A stretch of DNA of 51,204 nucleotides from positions 1-51,204 of the forward strand of contig DUIB01000063.1 of assembly GCA_013330595.1 (NCBI GenBank). Reading direction: 5' to 3'. The notes beneath the pieces are model-generated. The model was not told the DNA's origin, did no database searches, and saw nothing but the letters and a program-made list of their open reading frames with translations. Positions 30,055 through 40,294 of this stretch are shown in pieces. The DNA is from Candidatus Woesearchaeota archaeon (lineage in GTDB: Archaea > Nanobdellota > Nanobdellia > Woesearchaeales > UBA9642). The translations under genes were made by a program, and so were the position numbers. How positions within the stretch are numbered: position 1 is the first letter of the stretch; every line of letters begins with the position of its first letter.

Positions 30055-30774
30055 ATGGAGTTGAATAAGATTGCTTGTATGGATTGTCTTGAGTATTTGG
30101 GGCAGATTCCTGACAATTTTGTCGACCTTGTGGTGACAGATCCCCCGTATAATGTTTCTCAAAAAAATAATTTAAAATTTGGAGGGAGAGTTATTATTAA
30201 GAATTTTGGTGATTGGGATTTTGGCTTTGATCCTGTGCCTGTTTTAGCCGAATTACGCCGAATTCTCAAACCAAATGGGCAAATATACGTCTTCTGCGGA
30301 ACCGAGCAAATTCCAATTTATATACGAGAATTTATAGAAAACTGGTTCTTCAGAAATCTACTTGTTTGGTATAAAACTAATCCTCCGCCAAGAATGAGCA
30401 AAACAAACTACCTTTTTGCAAACGAATATATAATCTACGCTATAAAAGAAAAGGGAAAGCCTTCTTTATCCACATTTAATTTTTCCTCCCAGTCAACAAT
30501 GCACAACACCTTCATATCGGGAGCACTACAAGGAAAAGAACGATTAAAGGGTAAAAATGGCATGGCAATACATCCAACACAAAAACCATTGGCTATTCTA
30601 AAAAAGTTAATTGAAGTATCAAGCAATCCTGGAGATATAATCCTTGATCCATTTATGGGAATAGGATCAACAGCAGTAGCATGCAAAGAACTAAAAAGAA
30701 AATTCATAGGATGCGAATTAAATCCTAAATATGTGGCATGGGCAAACAGCAGATTAAATACTAGAAATAATTAG
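30055..30774 (+). CDS. DNA adenine/cytosine-N4 methyltransferase
   Basis: VVTDPPYNVSQ and ILDPFMGIGSTAVACKELKRKFIGCE motifs (DPPY before FxGxG). Confidence 0.92.
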   Translation: MELNKIACMDCLEYLGQIPDNFVDLVVTDPPYNVSQKNNLKFGGRVIIKNFGDWDFGFDPVPVLAELRRILKPNGQIYVFCGTEQIPIYIREFIENWFFRNLLVWYKTNPPPRMSKTNYLFANEYIIYAIKEKGKPSLSTFNFSSQSTMHNTFISGALQGKERLKGKNGMAIHPTQKPLAILKKLIEVSSNPGDIILDPFMGIGSTAVACKELKRKFIGCELNPKYVAWANSRLNTRNN

Positions 30775-30863
30775 ATTTTCTTTATTCACCACTGGACATT
30801 TAAGCACAAGATTTATAAAATCTACAAATATTTACAAATAATCGTATTTGTGGGGTGTAAATC

Positions 30864-31010
30864 ATGGGCGATAGCAAAAGAAAAAATGTCACCATACACA
30901 TAGATTCTGACTTGTATGAACTATACTCAGATTATTGCAAAAAAGAAGGACTTGTTTTGTCAAGACAAATAGAAAAATTTATTGAAAAAGAATTGAAAAA
31001 AAATGAATAA
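30864..31010 (+). CDS. Ribbon-helix-helix-like small protein
   Basis: MGDSKRKNVTIHIDSDLYELYSDYCKKEGLVLSRQIEKFIEKELKKNE; 48 aa, overlaps the next gene by 8 bp. Confidence 0.65.
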   Translation: MGDSKRKNVTIHIDSDLYELYSDYCKKEGLVLSRQIEKFIEKELKKNE

Positions 31011-32610
31011 AACCGATCTGGTGAGAGCCCTGAATGGCATCTTAGAAACGGAAAAGATATCTGATTTAGACTTGTCTAATCTAAACGGTGAAAAAGATTT
31101 TTTGAGCGAAATTTATGAAAAATCACTAGATAAAACACAACGAAAAAAATTCGCTCAGTTCTTTACCCATAAAGAGTTAGTAACTTTTATTATAAAAAAT
31201 ATTCCTATGGAAAGAGATAGCTTTGTTCTTGATCCAGCTTGCGGTGCAGGTGCCTTTTTGATAGAAGCATACAACACAGGACATAACTTTGATAATATTT
31301 ATGGTGTCGATATCGATTCAACAGTTCTAGATCTTGCTGCTTTAAATCTAGAACACGCATGTGGTAAGAAATCCAATAACTTAACTCATGCAAACACATT
31401 AAAGGACTGTAATTTATCTCTATTTCCTAAAGTCTTGACGAATGGCGGTTTTGATGTGATTATTGGAAATCCGCCTTTTCAGAACCTTAAAAAAAATATT
31501 GATTATTTTGAAGACGAATCTATTTATGGGGATGTGCTCTCAGGAATTGCTAACTCAGCAGCTTTGATGATAGCCAAGGGTTACGAACTGCTAAAAGAGG
31601 GGGGATATTTAGGCTTCGTATTACCAAAAAATATTGTAAGAGTTGATTCTTTTTTATCTTTGAGAAAATTTCTCATTAATAATACTAGAATAACTCACAT
31701 ATTCGATTTGGATCATTATTTCAAAGATGTGAGATGTGATCAAATTATAATTATATTTCAAAAAATGAAAATGAGTAAAGAGGAATTAAGCAATAATAAA
31801 ATAGAAATACTCATCCATAAAAAGAAGGGCGATTTTGATAAACCGTATAAATATTATATGTCACAAGATAAATTTTTAGACTATAAATTCTTTCCAATTT
31901 TTTATCACGAATCTATTTTTCCGTTAGCTCAAAAATTCTTAGATTATAAAGAAACAGTAGAATCTACTTCGGACGATATTTTCAGGGGTTTAGGGGTATC
32001 ATCCAGTGAGACTCAAAAACAGCGTACAGAAAAGTCATTTGTGGTTTATAGAGGTGATTGTATACAACGATTTGGTATTAAGTATGAATTGTACTTACCA
32101 ATGGACAATTTGAAAGATAATCAGCTAACACGATTAGACAGGCTAAACAGAGATAAGATAATATTACAGAATTTGTGCTCAAAGGAAGGCGGAATATTTG
32201 CTACCTTAGCAAAGAAAGACGAATTGACACTAGACACAGTCACTAATATTACTTCATCAACCGTTGATAATAGATATTTATTGGCAGTTCTAAATTCTAG
32301 AATTACAAATTTTTTCATGATTTTTGTAACATTTCTAAATTCTAATTTTACAATGCACACCGACAGGGAATATATAGGAAAAATCCCTATTGTTGTACCA
32401 GAATTAGACAAACAAAAAGCGGTAATTAAGATAGTCAATAATTTGCTTAGTTTAGAAGATAAATACTCCGCACAGTTTTTTTTAGAATATGAAGAATTAA
32501 ATACTCTATTGTATGATATTTATAAATTATCTGAATCAGAAAGAAATATAATAAATAACCTTCTTAAAGAAGTGATGAGTGGGAGGCAAAATGGCAGAAA
32601 AAATGAATAA
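31003..32610 (+). CDS. N6-adenine DNA methyltransferase, gamma-type
   Basis: FVLDPACGAGAFLIEA; FDVIIGNPPFQNLKK. Confidence 0.92.
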   Translation: MNKTDLVRALNGILETEKISDLDLSNLNGEKDFLSEIYEKSLDKTQRKKFAQFFTHKELVTFIIKNIPMERDSFVLDPACGAGAFLIEAYNTGHNFDNIYGVDIDSTVLDLAALNLEHACGKKSNNLTHANTLKDCNLSLFPKVLTNGGFDVIIGNPPFQNLKKNIDYFEDESIYGDVLSGIANSAALMIAKGYELLKEGGYLGFVLPKNIVRVDSFLSLRKFLINNTRITHIFDLDHYFKDVRCDQIIIIFQKMKMSKEELSNNKIEILIHKKKGDFDKPYKYYMSQDKFLDYKFFPIFYHESIFPLAQKFLDYKETVESTSDDIFRGLGVSSSETQKQRTEKSFVVYRGDCIQRFGIKYELYLPMDNLKDNQLTRLDRLNRDKIILQNLCSKEGGIFATLAKKDELTLDTVTNITSSTVDNRYLLAVLNSRITNFFMIFVTFLNSNFTMHTDREYIGKIPIVVPELDKQKAVIKIVNNLLSLEDKYSAQFFLEYEELNTLLYDIYKLSESERNIINNLLKEVMSGRQNGRKNE

Positions 32611-32680
32611 TCTTACGGGAAAGGAGTGGCTTCAATTTTCGTTTACTATATGGCGAGATTGAAGAAAAAAGGAATGAGGA
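32591..32680 (+). pseudogene. Remnant of a DNA methyltransferase 5' end
   Basis: MAEKMNNLTGKEWLQFSFTIWRD*RKKE*; resembles the LTGKEWL..SFSIWRD start of a DNA methyltransferase family, in-frame stops. Confidence 0.45.
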
Positions 32681-32739
32681 GTTATCTTGCTCATAGAAAT
32701 AATAAATAACAATTGAATATATTTTTGGAGGAATAGGAA

Positions 32740-33207
32740 ATGTCAAAGATATTGGATTCAATATGTGTCTATGCTGAAAAGAATGCTCACAAATTAGGGT
32801 TGTATTCAATAACAGCATTAGTTGTAGGGTTAGGCATGTTTGTAGGTGGCGAAATAGCATATAACAATATCCGTTACCCTAAAACAGAATATTCTGAAAA
32901 GATGAAAGAACTTAATGATTCAATCAAATATAATTTGCCAAGTCTTGAAGAAGTCTTAAGAAATGATTCATTGCTATTGTATTATACTAATACCATTAAA
33001 GAACTTGACAGTCTTAAATATTTAGATAGGGTTGAGCATGATAAACTGACAGATGGTTATCAAAATTCATTGGAATACATATTTTCAGACTATGCTTCAA
33101 GTATCGGAATATCTATAGTATTACTTGATGTTCTTTTTAATATCGGCATGATAGCTTTAGGCCCATATAACATGCGTCGAAAGAATGAATCTAAACAAAA
33201 TAACTGA
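32740..33207 (+). CDS. Hypothetical membrane protein
   Basis: 155 aa, two TM segments. Confidence 0.5.
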   Translation: MSKILDSICVYAEKNAHKLGLYSITALVVGLGMFVGGEIAYNNIRYPKTEYSEKMKELNDSIKYNLPSLEEVLRNDSLLLYYTNTIKELDSLKYLDRVEHDKLTDGYQNSLEYIFSDYASSIGISIVLLDVLFNIGMIALGPYNMRRKNESKQNN

Positions 33208-33586
33208 ACCTTTTCTCATAGTTCTTGTGATCTAGATATTCGATGATTACCGCAATAATTGTTATCTTATTTAGAGACTGTATACTGTAGAGAAGCCTCC
33301 AACCGTTTGGAAGGTTGTATTTCCAGAGATTGTTGATCTTATAGTTCTTTGAATATGCTTTTGGTATAAGTTTTTTAGGTATTTGTATGCCACAATACAC
33401 ATTAGATTTAATGTTCACCAATGCTTTTTCTATATTATTGCCTAATTCCCTTTCTTCATATCTCCCTCTAAAGAGCTTGTTATATCTCAGCTTCGCCTTT
33501 TCATCCCTGAATTTGATTTCCTTGGCTTCCATGATAAATCCTTCCTTCTTAAGTAATATCTTGCTAACTCTGGATTGTATATCCAT
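33191..33586 (-). CDS. RelE-like toxin candidate
   Basis: CGIQIPKKLIPKAY...NLWKYNLPNGWRLLYSI...VIIEYLDHKNYEKRF; real start may be the internal Met (MEAKEIKF). Confidence 0.7.
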   Translation of the reverse strand: MDIQSRVSKILLKKEGFIMEAKEIKFRDEKAKLRYNKLFRGRYEERELGNNIEKALVNIKSNVYCGIQIPKKLIPKAYSKNYKINNLWKYNLPNGWRLLYSIQSLNKITIIAVIIEYLDHKNYEKRFSYFV

Positions 33587-33864
33587 CCTATTACTCCTTT
33601 CCTATCTACAGCTATCATGTTCTCATGTAGGAGATAGTCTATTGTCAGGCAATATGTCTGCCACATGACTTTTCTTGGTAGTTTTAGCCATAGTTGTCTT
33701 CTATTAAATTCACCGGAAAATTTCCTTATGGTGCCCTTTACCATGATGTAAGTTTCTAATGTAGGCATTCTTGCATAATTTATTTTATTAATAAATGGTT
33801 TAGCGCTCATACTTATATTGTATATCAATTGATATATAAAGTTTTTGGCTTTGGAGATAAACAT
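33487..33864 (-). CDS. Antitoxin-like wHTH protein partnered with 33191-33586
   Basis: RMPTLETYIMVKGTIRKFSGEFNRRQLWLKLPRKVMWQTYCLTIDYLLHENMIAVDRKGVIGWIYNPELARYYL; overlaps toxin gene. Confidence 0.65.
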   Translation of the reverse strand: MFISKAKNFIYQLIYNISMSAKPFINKINYARMPTLETYIMVKGTIRKFSGEFNRRQLWLKLPRKVMWQTYCLTIDYLLHENMIAVDRKGVIGWIYNPELARYYLRRKDLSWKPRKSNSGMKRRS

Positions 33865-34012
33865 ACAGGAAGTAAATATGCTTTTCTTTATATGCGTTTC
33901 TCAAGAAAAATCGTAAATTTTTCGAAGGATCCGAAAAAAAATGTCAAGAACCACCGGTCAAATGCACAAAATCACAGATTTTGGCACGCTGAAAATGTCT
34001 TCATTTTCATCG

Positions 34013-34147
34013 GACCGGTGGCATGATTGCTAGCAATCATGCTTGTTCTTGATCACGATCAGAAATACCAGTCCATGTATATCAGAAGGATAAGCATGGC
34101 TTTTCCACTCATCATAGATGAGTGGTATTTCTGACGTATAAAAAATT
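34013..34147 (-). repeat. Structured dispersed repeat, copy 2
   Basis: Reverse complement of 15-149; abuts the stop codon of the KaiC-like gene. Confidence 0.93.
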
Positions 34148-34977
34148 TACAACAGCGGATTCTGTCCTCCGTATAATGCTGAGAACTTTCCGTTCTTGAA
34201 TTCAAGACTAAAAACATCTGTATTTACTGATGTTGATCTCATCTTCACAATACTTATCTCTCTAACAACTGCTCTCCTGAATTGTGATAATCTTATGTAG
34301 ATTATTCCGTCAGAGAGATAATCCTCAACTCCGTATTCAGAATATTTGCTTCCATCTAATGGCATTTCAGAAACAAGATACGAAGTAATATTCAGATCTC
34401 TTAAGAATTCAAAGATAAAGAATAATTCAATCCTCGGATTCTCGAATTTTCCTAGAACGTATAATGCTGACAATGAATCTAAAACAAACATATCGAGTCC
34501 TAGATCTGATTTTATCTTCTTCACAAGATTCTTGATAACATTCACCCATCCTGCATTGGCTGTTGTGTTTATCTTTGTATCCTTAATCTCTTTTCTTATG
34601 CAGCCTAAATCTCCAAATATTATTGTGCCTTTTTTCGATTCTTTAAGTTGTGATAACTGAGAGTTTATATTAGATAAATCATTTATCAAAAGAATGTTGA
34701 TCTTGCTTAAGTCATAGCCCATATTTATTATGTGATTGAGCAAGCTTACATATGATTGCTCTAATGATATGTATAACGCGATTTTTCCTTTATTGACACA
34801 TTCATTGTATACCGAGTTAAAGCATACTGAAGATTTCATTGTTCCTGCAGTTCCGCATATTAATACTACATAACTCTCCGGGATACCTCCTTCTATATTT
34901 TCATCTAATCCCTGAATATGCAAAGGAACTCTTTTAAGTTCATTTCTTTTTGTAATAATCTTCTCCATTTTATTCAC
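34147..34977 (-). CDS. KaiC/RadA-like RecA-superfamily ATPase
   Basis: GLDENIEGGIPESYVVLICGTAGTMKSSV; ALYISLEQS; MFVLDSLSALY. Confidence 0.88.
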   Translation of the reverse strand: MNKMEKIITKRNELKRVPLHIQGLDENIEGGIPESYVVLICGTAGTMKSSVCFNSVYNECVNKGKIALYISLEQSYVSLLNHIINMGYDLSKINILLINDLSNINSQLSQLKESKKGTIIFGDLGCIRKEIKDTKINTTANAGWVNVIKNLVKKIKSDLGLDMFVLDSLSALYVLGKFENPRIELFFIFEFLRDLNITSYLVSEMPLDGSKYSEYGVEDYLSDGIIYIRLSQFRRAVVREISIVKMRSTSVNTDVFSLEFKNGKFSALYGGQNPLL

Positions 34978-36232
34978 CTTTTTTATGCACCAGATTATTA
35001 ACCCTTCCAGAGTCTGTATTAACTATGATGCTTTTGTTTTCTTCAACAACAGCACATCCAACAATCACACCTTCTGTCTGGTATTGCCAGATCTTTTTCC
35101 CCAGAGTCTTGCCAGGTTGTTTTGTTATAGCATCCCCTGATTGGCCTGTCTGGGAGACAATTCCTGATATGCCTGGAACATAATCAAGCATATAGCTTCC
35201 CTCTGAATCAAGTATATAGATATTACGATCATAGCTTCCTGCAATGATCTCCTGTTTTCCATCATTATCGATATCAGCAATTATTGGACTTGCAACAACC
35301 CAAAAATCTGTCTCATAACTCCATAGCTTCTTTCCTGAAAAATCCAATGCATAAATATTATTATCGCACGATCCAAATATTATCTCTTTTTTGCCATCAT
35401 TATTAATATCTGCTATTGAAACCTTTGAGCAGATAGCTCCATCTGTCTCGTATTTCCATAATTCCTCTCCTTTTTCATTCAAGCAATAAAGATTTCCATC
35501 TGAGGATCCGATAAGAATGACAGGATTATTGCCAGAAATTAGGGATTCTGCTATAGGCTGTGCAAGTATCTTGCCTTTTGTCTGGAACTTCCACATAACA
35601 TTGCCTTTTATTGACAATGCATATATCATTCCTGAATTTGTTCCAAAAACAATCAATGGCTCTTTAAAATTGAGAAATGCTGGGCAGCTCTCTATTCCAG
35701 AATCAGCTTCGAACTGCCAAAAGACCTTGCCTTTTGAGTTCAAGAAATAGAGGTTTTTGTCAGATGATCCGAAAAATATGCCTGATTCCTTATTATTGAA
35801 TCTTTGAATTACAGGAGAACCTCTTATTGGGCCATTAGCTTGGAATGTCCAGAGCATTTTTCCATTATTCTGCAATACATATAATTTTCCTGCCTCTGTC
35901 CCGAATACAATCTCTTTTTTATTATCCCAATTCAGATCTGATATGTTTGGAGTGCTATGAATGCTGTCTGAGGTGTCAGCATCTAAAAACATCAGTTCAA
36001 CTTCACTATGGCTCTCTTGTGCAGAAAAGACCCATTTCATGTTTCCATTAATATCAATGCTTACTAGCTTGCCATCCTTTGTACCAAAGACTATCTCTTT
36101 ATTGCCATCATCATCAATATCCTCGACAATAGGGCTTGACAAAAGCAATGATCCAGAATCATACTTCCAATTTTCCTCTATTCTGCCTGATTTCCTGCCA
36201 AGCATGTTCTTAAAAGCAAAAGTTATATTCAT
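34970..36232 (-). CDS. PQQ/VCBS-type beta-propeller protein
   Basis: Repeats of VEDIDDDGNKEIVFGTKDGKLVSID / GKKLWSYETDFWVVASPIIADIDNDGKQEIIAGSYDRNIYILD. Confidence 0.88.
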   Translation of the reverse strand: MNITFAFKNMLGRKSGRIEENWKYDSGSLLLSSPIVEDIDDDGNKEIVFGTKDGKLVSIDINGNMKWVFSAQESHSEVELMFLDADTSDSIHSTPNISDLNWDNKKEIVFGTEAGKLYVLQNNGKMLWTFQANGPIRGSPVIQRFNNKESGIFFGSSDKNLYFLNSKGKVFWQFEADSGIESCPAFLNFKEPLIVFGTNSGMIYALSIKGNVMWKFQTKGKILAQPIAESLISGNNPVILIGSSDGNLYCLNEKGEELWKYETDGAICSKVSIADINNDGKKEIIFGSCDNNIYALDFSGKKLWSYETDFWVVASPIIADIDNDGKQEIIAGSYDRNIYILDSEGSYMLDYVPGISGIVSQTGQSGDAITKQPGKTLGKKIWQYQTEGVIVGCAVVEENKSIIVNTDSGRVNNLVHKKGE

Positions 36233-36329
36233 GATAAAAAACCTGATTGCGTTATATTTAAATCTTTTGAAATATGCAAAGTATTTAACACGAGAAAAGC
36301 AACTATTCTTGAATGATAACGAATATTAT

Positions 36330-36465
36330 TAGTAAGCGACCTTAGCCCAGTTCTATGTTAGCATCTCGGAAATGAGAATTAATTCTCATTATCCGCTCGA
36401 TATATGCGATAAATCGCATATTCGAAGATGCTAACATAGTAGTACGTATTTTAGATCGCTTACTA
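36330..36465. repeat. Cruciform-type intergenic element
   Basis: Outer TAGTAAGCGA/TCGCTTACTA, middle CTATGTTAGCATCT/AGATGCTAACATAG, inner ATGAGAATTAATTCTCAT and ATATGCGATaaATCGCATAT. Confidence 0.9.
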
Positions 36466-36525
36466 TAATTTGGCTTTATTCATCATACAAAAATTTAAAT
36501 ACAAGTATTATACTTTACTGTTAAC

Positions 36526-37956
36526 ATGGGGCTTATCGATGAAATAAAGAGGGAGCTTGCTATTAGCCATTCTATTAATGAGATCAAAAGCAATCTTGTC
36601 AAAAGAGGCTTTTTGCAGGAAGATGTAGAGAAAGCACTTTATCAAATGCTTAATATAAAAAGTGGTGTAAGATCAAAGAATGAGAATATATTGAGTATTA
36701 AGGAGCTCACTGACAGGATAGGATATGGATCTGCAAGCCAACAATTTGTCAATATTTTATTCATGCTTTCAGGGGCATCATTCTTTTTCATAGGATTATT
36801 TAATGGCATTAAGACTGTGTTAGTGACATTGCTTTCAGGTTTTCTTGAAGAATATTCAAAGGTCAAGCAAGTCAGTAAAAATCTTATTAGTACATCTGGG
36901 ATTGTTTATGGATTCAGCTTCTTAGGAATGAGTATTGCTACTGTATTAAAGAGTCCAGGTTTCTTTGCTTTTTCTTTGATAGTAGGAACATTGGGAATTA
37001 TAGCACATGGCGATTTATATCTTAATTACTCTAAATCATTGCTTAAGCCTGACAGAAAAACATTCCTTAAATTCATATCCTATTTCGGAATACTAATCAC
37101 ATCAGCAGTTCTATTGATTTCTGGTTTTATTATGCAGTCAATTCCGATTTATGGATTGAATATAATTTTTGCAGGCATGACCTTTAAGATATTCGGGCAT
37201 ATTTTAATATTTGAAATAACAGCAATAATGTTTATCATTTCTGGATATTTACTCTCATTTGTCCAGGATCAGTCTGAGAAGATCGCTTTTTCCTACTCTA
37301 CTTTTTCAAACATATTCAAAGGCTATTTGTCTGAGAATATCGGATCCTACAGGATTTTTGCAAAAAATAACAAAGTTTACCTGCTCACTATAGCCACAAT
37401 ACTTACTACTATTGTTCAGATTCTTGGCAATTCTTATTACGGAATATATATTTATAATGAATACAAGAATCAATTTCTTGGCGGTTTTATGAATGTTGCA
37501 CTAATTTTCGTAATAGCATTGATTGCATCACTTGTTGGCTCTATTATGACAAAGAAATTTGCCAAGTTTTTAGGTGAGGCTCCAATGCTTGTTTTCGGTA
37601 CATTGCTTATTGCATTAATGCCGATAACATTGTATTTTAACCATAATCTTTATTCTATAGGACTTGGTGCAGCATTGTCTATCGTAGGAAGCACTATTGT
37701 TGGTGTTGCCCAGGGATTATTAGGAGAAAAATTAATGAATGAAAATGAGTTAAAAAGGTATTATTCAAGCCTGGGATTTGTGAGCATTATTCCTATATTG
37801 CTTCTAGTTACATTAGGCGCCTTAATAACTCAATTATTTAATCTTGAATTCTTGTTTTTAGTATTAGGAATAACATTGGCTTTGGTTGTTATGCCATTGT
37901 ATTTTCTGATTGTTGTGATAGTAGATTCTGAATATAGAAAGGAAAGAAGGGTTTAA
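36526..37956 (+). CDS. Polytopic membrane protein, MFS-like
   Basis: About 11-12 hydrophobic segments; short soluble N-terminal domain. Confidence 0.65.
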   Translation: MGLIDEIKRELAISHSINEIKSNLVKRGFLQEDVEKALYQMLNIKSGVRSKNENILSIKELTDRIGYGSASQQFVNILFMLSGASFFFIGLFNGIKTVLVTLLSGFLEEYSKVKQVSKNLISTSGIVYGFSFLGMSIATVLKSPGFFAFSLIVGTLGIIAHGDLYLNYSKSLLKPDRKTFLKFISYFGILITSAVLLISGFIMQSIPIYGLNIIFAGMTFKIFGHILIFEITAIMFIISGYLLSFVQDQSEKIAFSYSTFSNIFKGYLSENIGSYRIFAKNNKVYLLTIATILTTIVQILGNSYYGIYIYNEYKNQFLGGFMNVALIFVIALIASLVGSIMTKKFAKFLGEAPMLVFGTLLIALMPITLYFNHNLYSIGLGAALSIVGSTIVGVAQGLLGEKLMNENELKRYYSSLGFVSIIPILLLVTLGALITQLFNLEFLFLVLGITLALVVMPLYFLIVVIVDSEYRKERRV

Positions 37957-38237
37957 TTGTAATAATTTATGTTTTTAAGTTTGTTGATTATTTCTTTTAA
38001 AGGCTTTAGGTCTGCAATTTTAAATTGTTCCTTTAAATTTTCTTTAATCTTCTGGAATTTATCTCTAAACCAGTGCTCATCAACCTTAAAATTGTGAAAT
38101 AGATAATCCTGATATTGATCGATGAACATATGATATATGCGTGGAGTGTAGTGCTCAAAGAGGTCACGTTTTTTTATGGTCTTTAATCTTTCATATTGGT
38201 CTGTTATGTTAATTACTAGATACTCTAATGGATTCAT
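37953..38237 (-). CDS. Hypothetical protein
   Basis: 94-aa ORF. Confidence 0.45.
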   Translation of the reverse strand: MNPLEYLVINITDQYERLKTIKKRDLFEHYTPRIYHMFIDQYQDYLFHNFKVDEHWFRDKFQKIKENLKEQFKIADLKPLKEIINKLKNINYYN

Positions 38238-38307
38238 AATGTCGAAAGAGCGGGTATGAATATAAATATTTCTATAAATTTATAAATATTCAGAGAATCT
38301 CCTTATC

Positions 38308-39825
38308 ATGTACATAGCCCAGATTATCTCAGGAAAGTTCGGAGAGATCATTGCAAGACAGAAGTCTGATGCAGACATTGAGTTAGGCCAGATACTTGTT
38401 GCAGAGGATTCTGGGATAAAGTTTTTTCTTCAGGTTTATGATATTCAGTATGGATCGCAAATAAGTAAACAGAATCTTGAGCTCATATCTGGCATGAGTT
38501 TAGAGGAGAATGCTGATTTGGAATTCATGGATAAGAATCTTAGGAATTATAAGATTGCATTGCTTAAGCCTCTGATGATTTTATCTAGCTCTGGATCAAA
38601 GCTTTCAAAGTCTATGCCTTCAATGTTTTCTTTGCTTAGGGACTTAAATGATAAGGATATGGATTTTCTTTCTAAACCTAAAAATTCCCTGTTTCTTGGA
38701 AATCTTAGAAGTGGGAGCAGGATGCTTGATGCAAAAATTTATCTTGATGCAGATAATGTACTTACACATCATATATTGATTACAGGGACAACAGGTAAAG
38801 GAAAATCAGTCTTGATGAGCAATATTCTATGGGATTTATCCGGAAAAGCAGGCATGCTTGTGCTTGATCCCCATGATGAGTATTATGGAAGGAATATCAT
38901 AGGATTAAAGGATCACCCAAGTGGAAAAACAGTCTACTATACATCAAGAAATCCTCCTAAAGGAGCTATCTCATTGAAGATCAATCTTAGTGTCTTAAGG
39001 CCTGTGCATTTTGGTTGTCTGGACTTCTCTGATGCTCAAGAGCAGGCAATGAATGCTTATTACAAGGAATATGGCAATAAATGGATTGAGGCAGTTATTC
39101 TTGAAAAGCCTGTTAAAGTGAATTTTATTGATGCAACAATCAATGTTTTGAAAAGAAGATTGATGTATCTTCTTGACCTAGATTTTTCTGACTCACAACT
39201 TTTCTGTAATGGGGTGTTTGATATCGCATCAGGATTATCAACTGTTAAAAGCATATGTGAAGATCTTGAAAATTCTAAGACAGTAATTATTGATACTAGC
39301 AATTTCTCTGGTCAGATAGAATTGCTTATAGGATCATTGATTGCAACTGAAGTATTTAATAAGCATAAACATTACAAGATGCAAGGCTTGTTGAATGAAA
39401 AACCAGTGATTAGCATTGTGCTTGAAGAAGCTCCAAGAGTTCTTGGCAAGGAAGTTCTTGAGAAAGGTTCAAATATTTTCTCATCAATTGCCCGTGAAGG
39501 TCGTAAGTTTAGAACAGGATTGATTGCAATAACACAGCTTCCTTCATTGATTCCTAGAGAGATTCTTGCTAATATGAATACAAAAATTATTCTTGGTACT
39601 GAGATGATGAATGAAAGACAGGCAATAATAGAGAGTGCATCACAAGATTTGAGTTCAGATTCAAGAAATATTGCTGCTCTTGACAAAGGAGAATGCATTG
39701 TTTCTAGCAATTTCGCTAAATTCGCAATTCCAGTAAAGATCCCATTGTTTAAAGATTATGTTAAAGATGTGAAAAAAGATTCATCGCCTAAGGATTTTTC
39801 CGGAGTAGGGATTATTGAAGAATAA
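38308..39825 (+). CDS. herA: HerA-like ATPase/helicase
   Basis: [63 protein letters not shown]. Confidence 0.92.
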   Translation: MYIAQIISGKFGEIIARQKSDADIELGQILVAEDSGIKFFLQVYDIQYGSQISKQNLELISGMSLEENADLEFMDKNLRNYKIALLKPLMILSSSGSKLSKSMPSMFSLLRDLNDKDMDFLSKPKNSLFLGNLRSGSRMLDAKIYLDADNVLTHHILITGTTGKGKSVLMSNILWDLSGKAGMLVLDPHDEYYGRNIIGLKDHPSGKTVYYTSRNPPKGAISLKINLSVLRPVHFGCLDFSDAQEQAMNAYYKEYGNKWIEAVILEKPVKVNFIDATINVLKRRLMYLLDLDFSDSQLFCNGVFDIASGLSTVKSICEDLENSKTVIIDTSNFSGQIELLIGSLIATEVFNKHKHYKMQGLLNEKPVISIVLEEAPRVLGKEVLEKGSNIFSSIAREGRKFRTGLIAITQLPSLIPREILANMNTKIILGTEMMNERQAIIESASQDLSSDSRNIAALDKGECIVSSNFAKFAIPVKIPLFKDYVKDVKKDSSPKDFSGVGIIEE

Positions 39826-39897
39826 TGTTGTAATTCTAGAGTGGTTAAGAAAGAAAAAGTTTATAAACAGTGTGATATTTTTATTATTGGTGAACAA

Positions 39898-40264
39898 TAT
39901 GGTTGTACGCGCACAAAATAGGATAATAAATAATATTGATGATACTCTCGAGTATGTTGGACCTGTAAAAACAAAATTATGTGAAACATTTAGAAACAGC
40001 AAAATATGGCATGTTGAGTTGATATTTACTTATAAAAATGAACGAATTGATACTGTTACTGGTAGTACTTTCGAATCAGAGAAATTAGATGACAGAAAGG
40101 GTTTTGAAATATTAAGTGAGTTCTTAGAAGCTAATGAGTTATATTTATCCTTTCCAGCAGGAAGCATTGGCATAAATAGGAAATCAATAACTAGAAATGG
40201 AGAGACATATGTGCCTAAAAAAGAAAAAAGATTTATAGATTATTTAGAAAGTCGTATTAAATAA
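39898..40264 (+). CDS. Hypothetical protein between herA and mre11
   Basis: MVVRAQNRIINNIDDTLEYVGPVKTKLC..., internal start in ORF 39815-40264. Confidence 0.5.
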
Positions 40265-40294
40265 CTTTATTAATCCATTTCTTTTTCTTTTATT

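Noticed and set aside
150-34012. Interpreting the whole 34-kb span between the inverted repeats as one transposon or plasmid
   Set aside because: It contains core chromosomal genes (polB, PCNA, RNase J, pepF) and no integrase or large transposase tied to the repeats; inversion potential is noted, but a 34-kb mobile unit is not supported.
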